Shown: positions 24,729 to 39,144 of the stretch, piece after piece
Layout of the letters: each line of letters starts with the position of its first letter
Position numbering within the stretch: position 1 is the stretch's first letter
DNA from: Oasisia sp. SBJ-2009
Taxonomy: Eukaryota > Annelida > Polychaeta > Sabellida > Siboglinidae
Direction: 5' to 3'
Length of the DNA stretch: 64,000 nucleotides
Assembly: GCA_964017155.1 (NCBI GenBank)
Contig: OZ024864.1
Location: 36,229,480 to 36,293,479, forward strand
Program-made: the position numbers and the translations under genes
The notes under the pieces: model-generated
Seen by the model: only the letters and a program-made list of their open reading frames with translations
Databases searched by the model: none
Told to the model about the DNA's origin: nothing

Positions 24729-25775
24729 GATCACACTGCTGATGTGTTTCCACTGGTTGATCACACTTTTGACGTGTTCCACTAGTTGATCACACTGTTG
24801 ACGTGGTTCCATTGGTTGATCACACTGTTGATGTGGTTCCACTGGTTTATCACGCTGTTGACGTGGTTCCACTGGTTGATCACGCTGTTGACGTGTTTCC
24901 ACTAGTTGATCACACTGTTGACGTGGTTCCATTGGTTGATCACATTGTTGACCTCGTTCCACTGGTTTGTCACACTTTTGACGTCGTTCCACTGGTTGAT
25001 CACACTGTTGACGTCGTTCCACTGGTTGATCACAGTGTTGACGTCATTCCTGTGGTTGGTCACACTGTTGACGTTGTTCCACTTGTTGATCACACTGTTG
25101 ACGTCGTTCCACTGGTTGATCACATTGTTGCCCTCGTTCCATTGGTTGATCACCCTGTTGACCTCGTTCCAGTGGTTGATCACACTGTTGGCTTCGTTCC
25201 TCTGGTTGATCTCACTGTTGACCTCGTTCCTATGGTTGATCACACTGTTGACGTCGTTCCACTGCTTGATCACGGCATGGCGCACTTCTTATTATTCCGA
25301 AAGGCTCGTTACTACTTGTTGTAAATTAGATTTTTTTTTTTTTTTAAACCTGCATAGTTAGTCCCCATATACGTCAGTATGTACGTAGATGTTATTCGAT
25401 ATGAATCGAGGTAACATATTGTTAAATTAATTAATAATCAACAACCAATAGCAATTATAAGCGGTATGTTACAAACATTTCTTCGCGGATTCCTTGCTGA
25501 AACAAGAACGTAGATTGATTAAAGTAATTAATTAGCAGCAGATAGGGATCGTCAGGGAAATATGGCCATAATCAATCAACACAAATTCCTGTTTTTGTTC
25601 TGGCACAATGAAGAATGCTTTTTCAAGCGAATCAAATAACAACCATAGCCATCGTGAGAGGAATATTTTCATAATTCACAAAGAAGATTAGTAGCTTTTT
25701 CGTTGCCTGGATAAGAAGGACAAATAAACTAATCATCACACAGGATAACGCAATTTGGGATAGACTGTTTCAATT
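24729..25775 (+). repeat. Satellite unit 19, A array minus one monomer, chimeric spacer
   Basis: 30-mers at 24729-25278, one monomer (30 bp) shorter than its neighbours. The 497-bp spacer 25279-25775 is class A through GATTCCTTGCTG and becomes B' by about 25,590 (CCTGTTTTTG, CTTTTTCAAGC), a different breakpoint from unit 18. First unit of the 5,999-bp higher-order repeat. Confidence 0.95.
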
Positions 25776-26853
25776 GATCACACTGCTGATGTGTTTCCAC
25801 TGGTTGATCACACTTTTGACGTGTTCCACTAGTTGATCACACTGTTGACGTGGTTCCATTGGTTGATCACACTGTTGATGTGGTTCCACTGGTTTATCAC
25901 GCTGTTGACGTGGTTCCACTGGTTGATCACGCTGTTGACGTGTTTCCACTAGTTGATCACACTGTTGACGTGGTTCCATTGGTTGATCACATTGTTGACC
26001 TCGTTCCACTGGTTTGTCACACTTTTGACGTCGTTCCACTGGTTGATCACACTGTTGACGTCGTTCCACTGGTTGATCACAGTGTTGACGTCATTCCTGT
26101 GGTTGGTCACACTGTTGACGTTGTTCCACTTGTTGATCACACTGTTGACGTCGTTCCACTGGTTGATCACATTGTTGCCCTCGTTCCATTGGTTGATCAC
26201 CCTGTTGACCTCGTTCCAGTGGTTGATCACACTGTTGGCTTCGTTCCTCTGGTTGATCTCACTGTTGACCTCGTTCCTATGGTTGATCACACTGTTGACG
26301 TCGTTCCATTGGTTGATCACACTGTTGACGTCGTTCCACTGCTTGATCACGGCATGGCGCACTTCTTATTATTCCGAAAGGCTCGTTACTACTTGTTGTA
26401 AATTAGATTTTTTTTTTTTTTTAAACCTCCATAGTTAGTCCCCATATACGTCAGTATGTACGTAGATGTTATTCGATATGAATCGAGGTAACATATTGTT
26501 AAATTAATTAATAATCAACAACCAATAGCAATTATAAGCGGTATGTTACAAACATTTCTTCGCGGATTCCTTGCTGAAACAAGAACGTAGATTGATTAAA
26601 GTAATTAATTAGCAGCAGATAGGGATCGTCAGGGAAATATGGCCATAATCAATCAACACAAATTCCTGGTTTTGTTCTGGCACAATGAAGAATGCTATAT
26701 CAAGCGAATCAAATAACAACCAAATCCCATGGTCAGAGGAATATTTTCATAATTCACAAGGAAGAATGGTAGCTTTTTTGTTGCATTGATAAGAAGGACA
26801 AATAAACTAATCAACAGACGGGATAACGCAATTTGGGATAGATTGTTTCTTTA
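25776..26853 (+). repeat. Satellite unit 20, A end, A spacer
   Basis: 30-mers at 25776-26355 (about 19 copies). Spacer 26356-26853, 498 bp, class A, with a long T run and the private AAACCTCCATAG instead of AAACCTGCATAG. That change is reproduced in unit 25. Confidence 0.95.
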
Positions 26854-28252
26854 GATCACACTGCTGATGTTCTTCCCCTGGTTGATCACACTTTTGACGT
26901 GGTTCCACTGGTTGATCACACTGTTGACGTGGTTCCACCAGTTCATCAAGCTGTTGACGTGGTTCCACTAGTTGATCACACTCTTGACGTGGTTCCATTG
27001 GTTGATCACACTGTTGATGTGGTTTCACTGGTTTATCACGCTGATGTCGTGGTTCCAGTGGTTGATCACGCTGTTGACGTGTTTCCACTAGTTGATCACA
27101 CTGTTGACGTGGCGCCACTGGTTGATCACGCTGTTGACGTAGTTCCATTGGTTGATCACACTGTTGACGTTGTTCCAATGGTTGATCACACTATTGACGT
27201 CGTTCCTCTGGTTGATCACATTGTTGACTTCTTACAACATGTTGATCGCACTGTTGACATCGTTCAAAAGGTTGCTCACACTGTTGAAATCGTTCCATTT
27301 GTTGATCACATTGTTGACCTCGTTCCACTGGTGTATCACACTGTTGACATCGTTCCATTGGTTGATCACACTGTTGACGTCGTTCCACTGGTTGATCACA
27401 GTGTTGACGTCATTCCTGTGGTTGATCACACTGTTGACGTCGTTCCACTGGTTGATCACACTGTTGACGTCGTTACATTGGTTGATCACATTGTTGCCCT
27501 CGTTCCATTGGTTGATCACACTGTTGGTCTCGTTCCTCTGGTTGATCACACTGTTGACTTCGTTCCTCTGGTTGATCACACTGTTGACGTCGTTCCACTG
27601 GTTGATCACACTGTTGACATCGTTCACCTGGTTGATCGCACTGTTGACGTCGTTCCTCTTTTTGATCACACTGTTGACGTCGTTCCACTGGTTGATCACA
27701 CAGTTGACCTCGTTCCACTGGTTGATCACACTGTTGACCTCGTTCCACTGGTTGATCACACTGTTGACATCGTTCCACTGGTTGATCACGGCATCGCGCA
27801 CTTAGATTTTCTTTTTTCAAAAAACCTGCATAGTTAGTCCCCATATACGTCAGTATGTACGCATTAGTTATTCGATGTGAATCGAGGTAACATATTGATA
27901 AATTAATTAATAATCAACTACCAATAGCAATTATAAGCGGTATGTTACATACATTTCTTCGCGGATTGCTTGATGAAACAAGACTGTAGATTGATTAAAC
28001 TAATTAATTAGCAGCAGATAGGGATCGTCAGGGAAATATGGCCATAATCAATCAACACAAATTCCTGTTTTTGTTCTGGCACAATGAAGAATGCTTTTTG
28101 AAGCGAATCAAATAACAACCATATGCCATCGTGAGAGGAATATTTTCATAATTCACAAGGAAGATTAGTAGCTTTTTCGTTGCCTGGATAAGAAGGACAA
28201 GTAAACTAATCATCACACAGGATAACGCAATTTGGGATAGACTGTTTCAATA
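26854..28252 (+). repeat. Satellite unit 21, B end, B spacer
   Basis: 30-mers at 26854-27794 (about 31 copies). Spacer 27795-28252, 458 bp, class B, with private CATATTGATAAATTAATT. The same change appears 5,999 bp later in unit 26. Confidence 0.95.
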
Positions 28253-29329
28253 GATCACACTGCTGATGTGTTTCCACTGGTTGATCACACTTTTGACGTG
28301 TTCCACTAGTTGATCACACTGTTGACGTGGTTCCATTGGTTGATCACACTGTTGATGTGGTTCCACTGGTTTATCACGCTGTTGACGTGGTTCCACTGGT
28401 TGATCACGCTGTTGACGTGTTTCCACTAGTTGATCACACTGTTGACGTGGTTCCATTGGTTGATCACATTGTTGACCTCGTTCCACTGGTTTGTCACACT
28501 TTTGACGTCGTTCCACTGGTTGATCACACTGTTGACGTCGTTCCACTGGTTGATCACAGTGTTGACGTCATTCCTGTGGTTGATCACACTGTTGACGTTG
28601 TTCCACTGGTTGATCACACTGTTGACGTCGTTCCACTGGTTGATCACATTGTTGCCCTCGTTCCATTGGTTGATCACCCTGTTGACCTCGTTCCAGTGGT
28701 TGATCACACTGTTGGCTTCGTTCCTCTGGTTGATCTCACTGTTGACCTCGTTCCTATGGTTGATCACACTGTTGACGTCGTTCCATTGGTTGATCACACT
28801 GTTGACGTCGTTCCACTGCTTGATCACGGCATGGCGCACTTCTTATTATTCCGAAAGGCTCGTCACTACTTGTTGTAAATTAGATTTTCTTTTTTGAAAA
28901 ACCTGCATAGTTAGTCCCCATATACGTCAGTATGTACGTAGATGTTATTCGATATGAATCGAGGTAACATATTGTTAAATTAATTAATAATCAACAACCA
29001 ATAGCAATTATAAGCGGTATGTTACAAACATATCTTCGCGGATTCCTTGCTGAAACAAGAACGTAGATTGATTAAAGTAATTAATTAGCAGCAGATAGGG
29101 ATCGTCAGGGAAATATGGCCATAATCAATCAACACAAATTCCTGATTTTGTTCTGGCACAATGAAGAATGCTATATCAAGCGAATCAAATAACAACCAAA
29201 TCCCATGGTCAGAGGAATATTTTCATAATTCACAAGGAAGAATGGTAGCTTTTTTGTTGCATTGATAAGAAGGACAAATAAACTAATCAACAGACGGGAT
29301 AACGCAATTTGGGATAGATTGTTTCTTTA
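28253..29329 (+). repeat. Satellite unit 22, A end, A spacer
   Basis: 30-mers at 28253-28832 (about 19 copies). Spacer 28833-29329, 497 bp, class A, with private ACAAACATATCTTCGCGG shared only with unit 27. Confidence 0.95.
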
Positions 29330-30727
29330 GATCACACTGCTGATGTTCTTCCCCTGGTTGATTACACTTTTGACGTGGTTCCACTGGTTGATCACACTGT
29401 TGACGTGGTTCCACCAGTTCATCAAGCTGTTGACGTGGTTCCACTAGTTGATCACACTCTTGACGTGGTTCCATTGGTTGATCACACTGTTGATGTGGTT
29501 TCACTGGTTTATCACGCTGATGTCGTGGTTCCAGTGGTTGATCACGCTGTTGACGTGTTTCCACTAGTTGATCACACTGTTGACGTGGCGCCACTGGTTG
29601 ATCACGCTGTTGACGTAGTTCCATTGGTTGATAACACTGTTGACGTTGTTCCAATGGTTGATCACACTATTGACGTCGTTCCTCTGGTTGATCACATTGT
29701 TGACTTCTTACAACATGTTGATCGCACTGTTGACATCGTTCAAAAGGTTCCTCACACTGTTGAAATCGTTCCATTTGTTGATCACATTGTTGACCTCGTT
29801 CCACTGGTGTATCACACTGTTGACATCGTTCCATTGGTTGATCACACTGTTGACGTCGTTCCACTGGTTGATCACAGTGTTGACGTCATTCCTGTGGTTG
29901 ATCACACTGTTGACGTCGTTCCACTGGTTGATCACACTGTTGACGTCGTTACATTGGTTGATCACATTGTTGCCCTCGTTCCATTGGTTGATCACACTGT
30001 TGGTCTCGTTCCTCTGGTTGATCACACTGTTGACTTCGTTCCTCTGGTTGATCACACTGTTGACGTCGTTCCACTGGTTGATCACACTGTTGACATCGTT
30101 CACCTGGTTGATCGCACTGTTGACGTCGTTCCTCTTTTTGATCACACTGTTGACGTCGTTCCACTGGTTGATCACACAGTTGACCTCGTTCCACTGGTTG
30201 ATCACACTGTTGACCTCGTTCCACTGGTTGATCACACTGTTGACATTGTTCCACTGGTTGATCACGGCATCGCGCACTTAGATTTTCTTTTTTCAAAAAA
30301 CCTGCATAGTTAGTCCCCATATACGTCAGTATGTACGCATTAGTTATTCGATGTGAATCGAGGTAACATATTGTTAAATTAATTAATAATCAACTACCAA
30401 TAGCAATTATAAGCGGTATGTTACATACATTTCTTCGCGGATTGCTTGATGAAACAAGACTGTAGATTGATTAAACTAATTAATTAGCAGCAGATAGGGA
30501 TCGTCAGGGAAATATGGCCATAATCAATCAACACAAATTCCTGTTTTTGTTCTGGCACAATGAAGAATGCTTTTTCAAGCGAATCAAATAACAACCATAG
30601 CCATCGTGAGAGGAATATTTTCATAATTCACAAAGAAGATTAGTAGCTTTTTCGTTGCCTGGATAAGAAGGACAAATAAACTAATCATCACACAGGATAA
30701 CGCAATTTGGGATAGACTGTTTCAATT
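29330..30727 (+). repeat. Satellite unit 23, B end, B' spacer
   Basis: 30-mers at 29330-30270 (about 31 copies). Spacer 30271-30727, 457 bp, class B'. The private monomer AAAAGGTTCCTCACACTG near 29,741 is shared only with unit 28. Last unit of the first 5,999-bp block. Confidence 0.95.
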
Positions 30728-33700
30728 GATCACACTGCTGATGTGTTTCCACTGGTTGATCACACTTTTGACGTGTTCCACTAGTTGATCACACTGTTGA
30801 CGTGGTTCCATTGGTTGATCACACTGTTGATGTGGTTCCACTGGTTTATCACGCTGTTGACGTGGTTCCACTGGTTGATCACGCTGTTGACGTGTTTCCA
30901 CTAGTTGATCACACTGTTGACGTGGTTCCATTGGTTGATCACATTGTTGACCTCGTTCCACTGGTTTGTCACACTTTTGACGTCGTTCCACTGGTTGATC
31001 ACACTGTTGACGTCGTTCCACTGGTTGATCACAGTGTTGACGTCATTCCTGTGGTTGGTCACACTGTTGACGTTGTTCCACTTGTTGATCACACTGTTGA
31101 CGTCGTTCCACTGGTTGATCACATTGTTGCCCTCGTTCCATTGGTTGATCACCCTGTTGACCTCGTTCCAGTGGTTGATCACACTGTTGGCTTCGTTCCT
31201 CTGGTTGATCTCACTGTTGACCTCGTTCCTATGGTTGATCACACTGTTGACGTCGTTCCACTGCTTGATCACGGCATGGCGCACTTCTTATTATTCCGAA
31301 AGGCTCGTTACTACTTGTTGTAAATTAGATTTTTTTTTTTTTTTAAACCTGCATAGTTAGTCCCCATATACGTCAGTATGTACGTAGATGTTATTCGATA
31401 TGAATCGAGGTAACATATTGTTAAATTAATTAATAATCAACAACCAATAGCAATTATAAGCGGTATGTTACAAACATTTCTTCGCGGATTCCTTGCTGAA
31501 ACAAGAACGTAGATTGATTAAAGTAATTAATTAGCAGCAGATAGGGATCGTCAGGGAAATATGGCCATAATCAATCAACACAAATTCCTGTTTTTGTTCT
31601 GGCACAATGAAGAATGCTTTTTCAAGCGAATCAAATAACAACCATAGCCATCGTGAGAGGAATATTTTCATAATTCACAAAGAAGATTAGTAGCTTTTTC
31701 GTTGCCTGGATAAGAAGGACAAATAAACTAATCATCACACAGGATAACGCAATTTGGGATAGACTGTTTCAATTGATCACACTGCTGATGTGTTTCCACT
31801 GGTTGATCACACTTTTGACGTGTTCCACTAGTTGATCACACTGTTGACGTGGTTCCATTGGTTGATCACACTGTTGATGTGGTTCCACTGGTTTATCACG
31901 CTGTTGACGTGGTTCCACTGGTTGATCACGCTGTTGACGTGTTTCCACTAGTTGATCACACTGTTGACGTGGTTCCATTGGTTGATCACATTGTTGACCT
32001 CGTTCCACTGGTTTGTCACACTTTTGACGTCGTTCCACTGGTTGATCACACTGTTGACGTCGTTCCACTGGTTGATCACAGTGTTGACGTCATTCCTGTG
32101 GTTGGTCACACTGTTGACGTTGTTCCACTTGTTGATCACACTGTTGACGTCGTTCCACTGGTTGATCACATTGTTGCCCTCGTTCCATTGGTTGATCACC
32201 CTGTTGACCTCGTTCCAGTGGTTGATCACACTGTTGGCTTCGTTCCTCTGGTTGATCTCACTGTTGACCTCGTTCCTATGGTTGATCACACTGTTGACGT
32301 CGTTCCATTGGTTGATCACACTGTTGACGTCGTTCCACTGCTTGATCACGGCATGGCGCACTTCTTATTATTCCGAAAGGCTCGTTACTACTTGTTGTAA
32401 ATTAGATTTTTTTTTTTTTTTAAACCTCCATAGTTAGTCCCCATATACGTCAGTATGTACGTAGATGTTATTCGATATGAATCGAGGTAACATATTGTTA
32501 AATTAATTAATAATCAACAACCAATAGCAATTATAAGCGGTATGTTACAAACATTTCTTCGCGGATTCCTTGCTGAAACAAGAACGTAGATTGATTAAAG
32601 TAATTAATTAGCAGCAGATAGGGATCGTCAGGGAAATATGGCCATAATCAATCAACACAAATTCCTGGTTTTGTTCTGGCACAATGAAGAATGCTATATC
32701 AAGCGAATCAAATAACAACCAAATCCCATGGTCAGAGGAATATTTTCATAATTCACAAGGAAGAATGGTAGCTTTTTTGTTGCATTGATAAGAAGGACAA
32801 ATAAACTAATCAACAGACGGGATAACGCAATTTGGGATAGATTGTTTCTTTAGATCACACTGCTGATGTTCTTCCCCTGGTTGATCACACTTTTGACGTG
32901 GTTCCACTGGTTGATCACACTGTTGACGTGGTTCCACCAGTTCATCAAGCTGTTGACGTGGTTCCACTAGTTGATCACACTCTTGACGTGGTTCCATTGG
33001 TTGATCACACTGTTGATGTGGTTTCACTGGTTTATCACGCTGATGTCGTGGTTCCAGTGGTTGATCACGCTGTTGACGTGTTTCCACTAGTTGATCACAC
33101 TGTTGACGTGGCGCCACTGGTTGATCACGCTGTTGACGTAGTTCCATTGGTTGATCACACTGTTGACGTTGTTCCAATGGTTGATCACACTATTGACGTC
33201 GTTCCTCTGGTTGATCACATTGTTGACTTCTTACAACATGTTGATCGCACTGTTGACATCGTTCAAAAGGTTGCTCACACTGTTGAAATCGTTCCATTTG
33301 TTGATCACATTGTTGACCTCGTTCCACTGGTGTATCACACTGTTGACATCGTTCCATTGGTTGATCACACTGTTGACGTCGTTCCACTGGTTGATCACAG
33401 TGTTGACGTCATTCCTGTGGTTGATCACACTGTTGACGTCGTTCCACTGGTTGATCACACTGTTGACGTCGTTACATTGGTTGATCACATTGTTGCCCTC
33501 GTTCCATTGGTTGATCACACTGTTGGTCTCGTTCCTCTGGTTGATCACACTGTTGACTTCGTTCCTCTGGTTGATCACACTGTTGACGTCGTTCCACTGG
33601 TTGATCACACTGTTGACATCGTTCACCTGGTTGATCGCACTGTTGACGTCGTTCCTCTTTTTGATCACACTGTTGACGTCGTTCCACTGGTTGATCACAC

Positions 33701-36700
33701 AGTTGACCTCGTTCCACTGGTTGATCACACTGTTGACCTCGTTCCACTGGTTGATCACACTGTTGACATCGTTCCACTGGTTGATCACGGCATCGCGCAC
33801 TTAGATTTTCTTTTTTCAAAAAACCTGCATAGTTAGTCCCCATATACGTCAGTATGTACGCATTAGTTATTCGATGTGAATCGAGGTAACATATTGATAA
33901 ATTAATTAATAATCAACTACCAATAGCAATTATAAGCGGTATGTTACATACATTTCTTCGCGGATTGCTTGATGAAACAAGACTGTAGATTGATTAAACT
34001 AATTAATTAGCAGCAGATAGGGATCGTCAGGGAAATATGGCCATAATCAATCAACACAAATTCCTGTTTTTGTTCTGGCACAATGAAGAATGCTTTTTGA
34101 AGCGAATCAAATAACAACCATATGCCATCGTGAGAGGAATATTTTCATAATTCACAAGGAAGATTAGTAGCTTTTTCGTTGCCTGGATAAGAAGGACAAG
34201 TAAACTAATCATCACACAGGATAACGCAATTTGGGATAGACTGTTTCAATAGATCACACTGCTGATGTGTTTCCACTGGTTGATCACACTTTTGACGTGT
34301 TCCACTAGTTGATCACACTGTTGACGTGGTTCCATTGGTTGATCACACTGTTGATGTGGTTCCACTGGTTTATCACGCTGTTGACGTGGTTCCACTGGTT
34401 GATCACGCTGTTGACGTGTTTCCACTAGTTGATCACACTGTTGACGTGGTTCCATTGGTTGATCACATTGTTGACCTCGTTCCACTGGTTTGTCACACTT
34501 TTGACGTCGTTCCACTGGTTGATCACACTGTTGACGTCGTTCCACTGGTTGATCACAGTGTTGACGTCATTCCTGTGGTTGATCACACTGTTGACGTTGT
34601 TCCACTGGTTGATCACACTGTTGACGTCGTTCCACTGGTTGATCACATTGTTGCCCTCGTTCCATTGGTTGATCACCCTGTTGACCTCGTTCCAGTGGTT
34701 GATCACACTGTTGGCTTCGTTCCTCTGGTTGATCTCACTGTTGACCTCGTTCCTATGGTTGATCACACTGTTGACGTCGTTCCATTGGTTGATCACACTG
34801 TTGACGTCGTTCCACTGCTTGATCACGGCATGGCGCACTTCTTATTATTCCGAAAGGCTCGTCACTACTTGTTGTAAATTAGATTTTCTTTTTTGAAAAA
34901 CCTGCATAGTTAGTCCCCATATACGTCAGTATGTACGTAGATGTTATTCGATATGAATCGAGGTAACATATTGTTAAATTAATTAATAATCAACAACCAA
35001 TAGCAATTATAAGCGGTATGTTACAAACATATCTTCGCGGATTCCTTGCTGAAACAAGAACGTAGATTGATTAAAGTAATTAATTAGCAGCAGATAGGGA
35101 TCGTCAGGGAAATATGGCCATAATCAATCAACACAAATTCCTGATTTTGTTCTGGCACAATGAAGAATGCTATATCAAGCGAATCAAATAACAACCAAAT
35201 CCCATGGTCAGAGGAATATTTTCATAATTCACAAGGAAGAATGGTAGCTTTTTTGTTGCATTGATAAGAAGGACAAATAAACTAATCAACAGACGGGATA
35301 ACGCAATTTGGGATAGATTGTTTCTTTAGATCACACTGCTGATGTTCTTCCCCTGGTTGATTACACTTTTGACGTGGTTCCACTGGTTGATCACACTGTT
35401 GACGTGGTTCCACCAGTTCATCAAGCTGTTGACGTGGTTCCACTAGTTGATCACACTCTTGACGTGGTTCCATTGGTTGATCACACTGTTGATGTGGTTT
35501 CACTGGTTTATCACGCTGATGTCGTGGTTCCAGTGGTTGATCACGCTGTTGACGTGTTTCCACTAGTTGATCACACTGTTGACGTGGCGCCACTGGTTGA
35601 TCACGCTGTTGACGTAGTTCCATTGGTTGATAACACTGTTGACGTTGTTCCAATGGTTGATCACACTATTGACGTCGTTCCTCTGGTTGATCACATTGTT
35701 GACTTCTTACAACATGTTGATCGCACTGTTGACATCGTTCAAAAGGTTCCTCACACTGTTGAAATCGTTCCATTTGTTGATCACATTGTTGACCTCGTTC
35801 CACTGGTGTATCACACTGTTGACATCGTTCCATTGGTTGATCACACTGTTGACGTCGTTCCACTGGTTGATCACAGTGTTGACGTCATTCCTGTGGTTGA
35901 TCACACTGTTGACGTCGTTCCACTGGTTGATCACACTGTTGACGTCGTTACATTGGTTGATCACATTGTTGCCCTCGTTCCATTGGTTGATCACACTGTT
36001 GGTCTCGTTCCTCTGGTTGATCACACTGTTGACTTCGTTCCTCTGGTTGATCACACTGTTGACGTCGTTCCACTGGTTGATCACACTGTTGACATCGTTC
36101 ACCTGGTTGATCGCACTGTTGACGTCGTTCCTCTTTTTGATCACACTGTTGACGTCGTTCCACTGGTTGATCACACAGTTGACCTCGTTCCACTGGTTGA
36201 TCACACTGTTGACCTCGTTCCACTGGTTGATCACACTGTTGACATTGTTCCACTGGTTGATCACGGCATCGCGCACTTAGATTTTCTTTTTTCAAAAAAC
36301 CTGCATAGTTAGTCCCCATATACGTCAGTATGTACGCATTAGTTATTCGATGTGAATCGAGGTAACATATTGTTAAATTAATTAATAATCAACTACCAAT
36401 AGCAATTATAAGCGGTATGTTACATACATTTCTTCGCGGATTGCTTGATGAAACAAGACTGTAGATTGATTAAACTAATTAATTAGCAGCAGATAGGGAT
36501 CGTCAGGGAAATATGGCCATAATCAATCAACACAAATTCCTGTTTTTGTTCTGGCACAATGAAGAATGCTTTTTCAAGCGAATCAAATAACAACCATAGC
36601 CATCGTGAGAGGAATATTTTCATAATTCACAAAGAAGATTAGTAGCTTTTTCGTTGCCTGGATAAGAAGGACAAATAAACTAATCATCACACAGGATAAC

Positions 36701-36726
36701 GCAATTTGGGATAGACTGTTTCAATT
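30728..36726 (+). repeat. Higher-order repeat of 5,999 bp, copy 2 (units 24-28)
   Basis: Component units are 24 (30728-31774), 25 (31775-32852), 26 (32853-34251), 27 (34252-35328) and 28 (35329-36726). I saw no difference from copy 1 at any diagnostic site compared by eye. A third copy begins at 36,727 (unit 29, same 550-bp array) but departs within its spacer. Confidence 0.93.
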
Positions 36727-37774
36727 GATCACACTGCTGATGTGTTTCCACTGGTTGATCACACTTTTGACGTGTTCCACTAGTTGATCACACTGTTGAC
36801 GTGGTTCCATTGGTTGATCACACTGTTGATGTGGTTCCACTGGTTTATCACGCTGTTGACGTGGTTCCACTGGTTGATCACGCTGTTGACGTGTTTCCAC
36901 TAGTTGATCACACTGTTGACGTGGTTCCATTGGTTGATCACATTGTTGACCTCGTTCCACTGGTTTGTCACACTTTTGACGTCGTTCCACTGGTTGATCA
37001 CACTGTTGACGTCGTTCCACTGGTTGATCACAGTGTTGACGTCATTCCTGTGGTTGGTCACACTGTTGACGTTGTTCCACTTGTTGATCACACTGTTGAC
37101 GTCGTTCCACTGGTTGATCACATTGTTGCCCTCGTTCCATTGGTTGATCACCCTGTTGACCTCGTTCCAGTGGTTGATCACACTGTTGGCTTCGTTCCTC
37201 TGGTTGATCTCACTGTTGACCTCGTTCCTATGGTTGATCACACTGTTGACGTCGTTCCACTGCTTGATCACGGCATGGCGCACTTCTTATTATTCCGAAA
37301 GGCTCGTTACTACTTGTTGTAAATTAGATTTTTTTTTTTTTTTAAACCTGCATAGTTAGTCCCCATATACGTCAGTATGTACGTAGATGTTATTCGATAT
37401 GAATCGAGGTAACATATTGTTAAATTAATTAATAATCAACAACCAATAGCAATTATAAGCGGTATGTTACAAACATTTCTTCGCGGATTCCTTGCTGAAA
37501 CAAGAACGTAGATTGATTAAAGTAATTAATTAGCAGCAGATAGGGATCGTCAGGGAAATATGGCCATAATCAATCAACACAAATTCCTGGTTTTGTTCTG
37601 GCACAATGAAGAATGCTATATCAAGCGAATCAAATAACAACCAAATCCCATGGTCAGAGGAATATTTTCATAATTCACAAGGAAGAATGGTAGCTTTTTT
37701 GTTGCATTGATAAGAAGGACAAATGAACTAATCAACAGACGGGATAACGCAATTTGGGATAGATTGTTTCTTTA
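36727..37774 (+). repeat. Satellite unit 29, start of a broken third higher-order copy
   Basis: 30-mers at 36727-37276 (550 bp) match units 19 and 24. The 498-bp spacer 37277-37774 stays class A throughout (CCTGGTTTTG, CTATATCAAGC), so the higher-order repetition ends inside it, upstream of about 37,590. Confidence 0.94.
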
Positions 37775-39144
37775 GATCACACTGCTGATGTTTTTCCCCT
37801 GGTTGATCACACTTTTGACGTGGTTCCACTGGTTGATCACACTGCTGACGTGGTTCCACCAGTTCATCAAGCTGTTGACGTGGTTCCACTAGTTGATCAC
37901 ACTCTTGACGTGGTTCCATTGGTTGATCACACTGTTGATGTGGTTTCACTGGTTTATCACGCTGATGTCGTGGTTCCAGTGGTTGATCACGCTGTTGACG
38001 TGTTTCCACTAGTTGATCACACTGTTGACGTGGCGCCACTGATTTATCACGCTGTTTCCACTAGTTGATCACACTGTTGACGTGGCGCCACTGGTTTATC
38101 ACGCTGTTGACGTAGTTCCATTGGTTTATCACACTATTGACGTCGTTCCAATGTTTGATCACACTATTGACGTCGTTCCTCTAGTTGATCACATTGTTGA
38201 CTTTTTACAACTGGTTGATCACACTGTTGACTTCGTTCAAATGGTTGCTCACACTGTTGATCTCGTGCCATTGGTTGATCACATTGTTGACCTCGTTCCA
38301 CTGGTTTGTCACACTTTTGACGTCGTTCCTCTGGTTGATCACACTGTTGACGTCGTTCCACTGGTTGATCACAGTGTTGACGTCATTCCTGTGGTTGATC
38401 ACACTGTTGACGTTGTTCCACTTGTTGATCACACTGTTGACGTCGTTCCACTGGTTGATCACATTGTTGCCCTCGTTCCATTGGTTGATCACCCTGTTGA
38501 CCTCGTTCCAGTGGTTGATCACACTGTTGGCTTCGTTCCTCTGGTTGATCTCACTGTTGACCTCGTTCCTATGGTTGATCACACTGTTGACGTCGTTCCA
38601 TTGGTTGATCACACTGTTGACGTCGTTCCACTGCTTGATCACGGCATGGCGCACTTCTTATTATTCCGAAAGGCTCGTCACTACTTGTTGTAAATTAGAT
38701 TTTCTTTTTTGAAAAACCTGCATAGTTAGTCCACATATACGTCAGTATGTACGTAGATGTTATTCGATATGAATCGAGGTAACATATTGTTAAATTAATT
38801 AATAATCAACAACCAATAGCAATTATAAGCGGTATGTTACAAACATTTCTTCGCGGATTCCTTGCTGAAACAAGAACGTAGATTGATTAAAGTAATTAAT
38901 TAGCAGCAGATAGGGATCGTCAGGGAAATATGGCCATAATCAATCAACACAAATTCCTGGTTTTGTTCTGGCACAATGAAGAATGCTATATCAAGCGAAT
39001 CAAATAACAACCAAATCCCATGGTCAGAGGAATATTTTCATAATTCACAAGGAAGAATGGTAGCTTTTTTGTTGCATTGATAAGAAGGACAAATAAACTA
39101 ATCAACAGACGGGATAACGCAATTTGGGATAGATTGTTTCTTTA
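37775..39144 (+). repeat. Satellite unit 30, A end, A spacer
   Basis: 30-mers at 37775-38647 (about 29 copies). Spacer 38648-39144, 497 bp, class A. The array starts like a B unit (GTTTTTCCCCTGG, then CCACCAGTTCATCAAGC). It passes through the 22-bp short monomer near 38,050 and ends as an A array, a visible junction between the two array types. Confidence 0.94.

Larger units (their letters stand above)
24729..30727 (+). repeat. Higher-order repeat of 5,999 bp, copy 1 (units 19-23)
   Basis: Five composite units (A, A, B, A, B) reappear at an offset of exactly 5,999 bp in 30,728-36,726. Array lengths, the chimeric spacer breakpoint and every private variant I checked are the same (CATATTGATAAATT, ACATATCTTC, GGTTCCTCACAC, CCTCCATAG). 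Confidence 0.93.
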
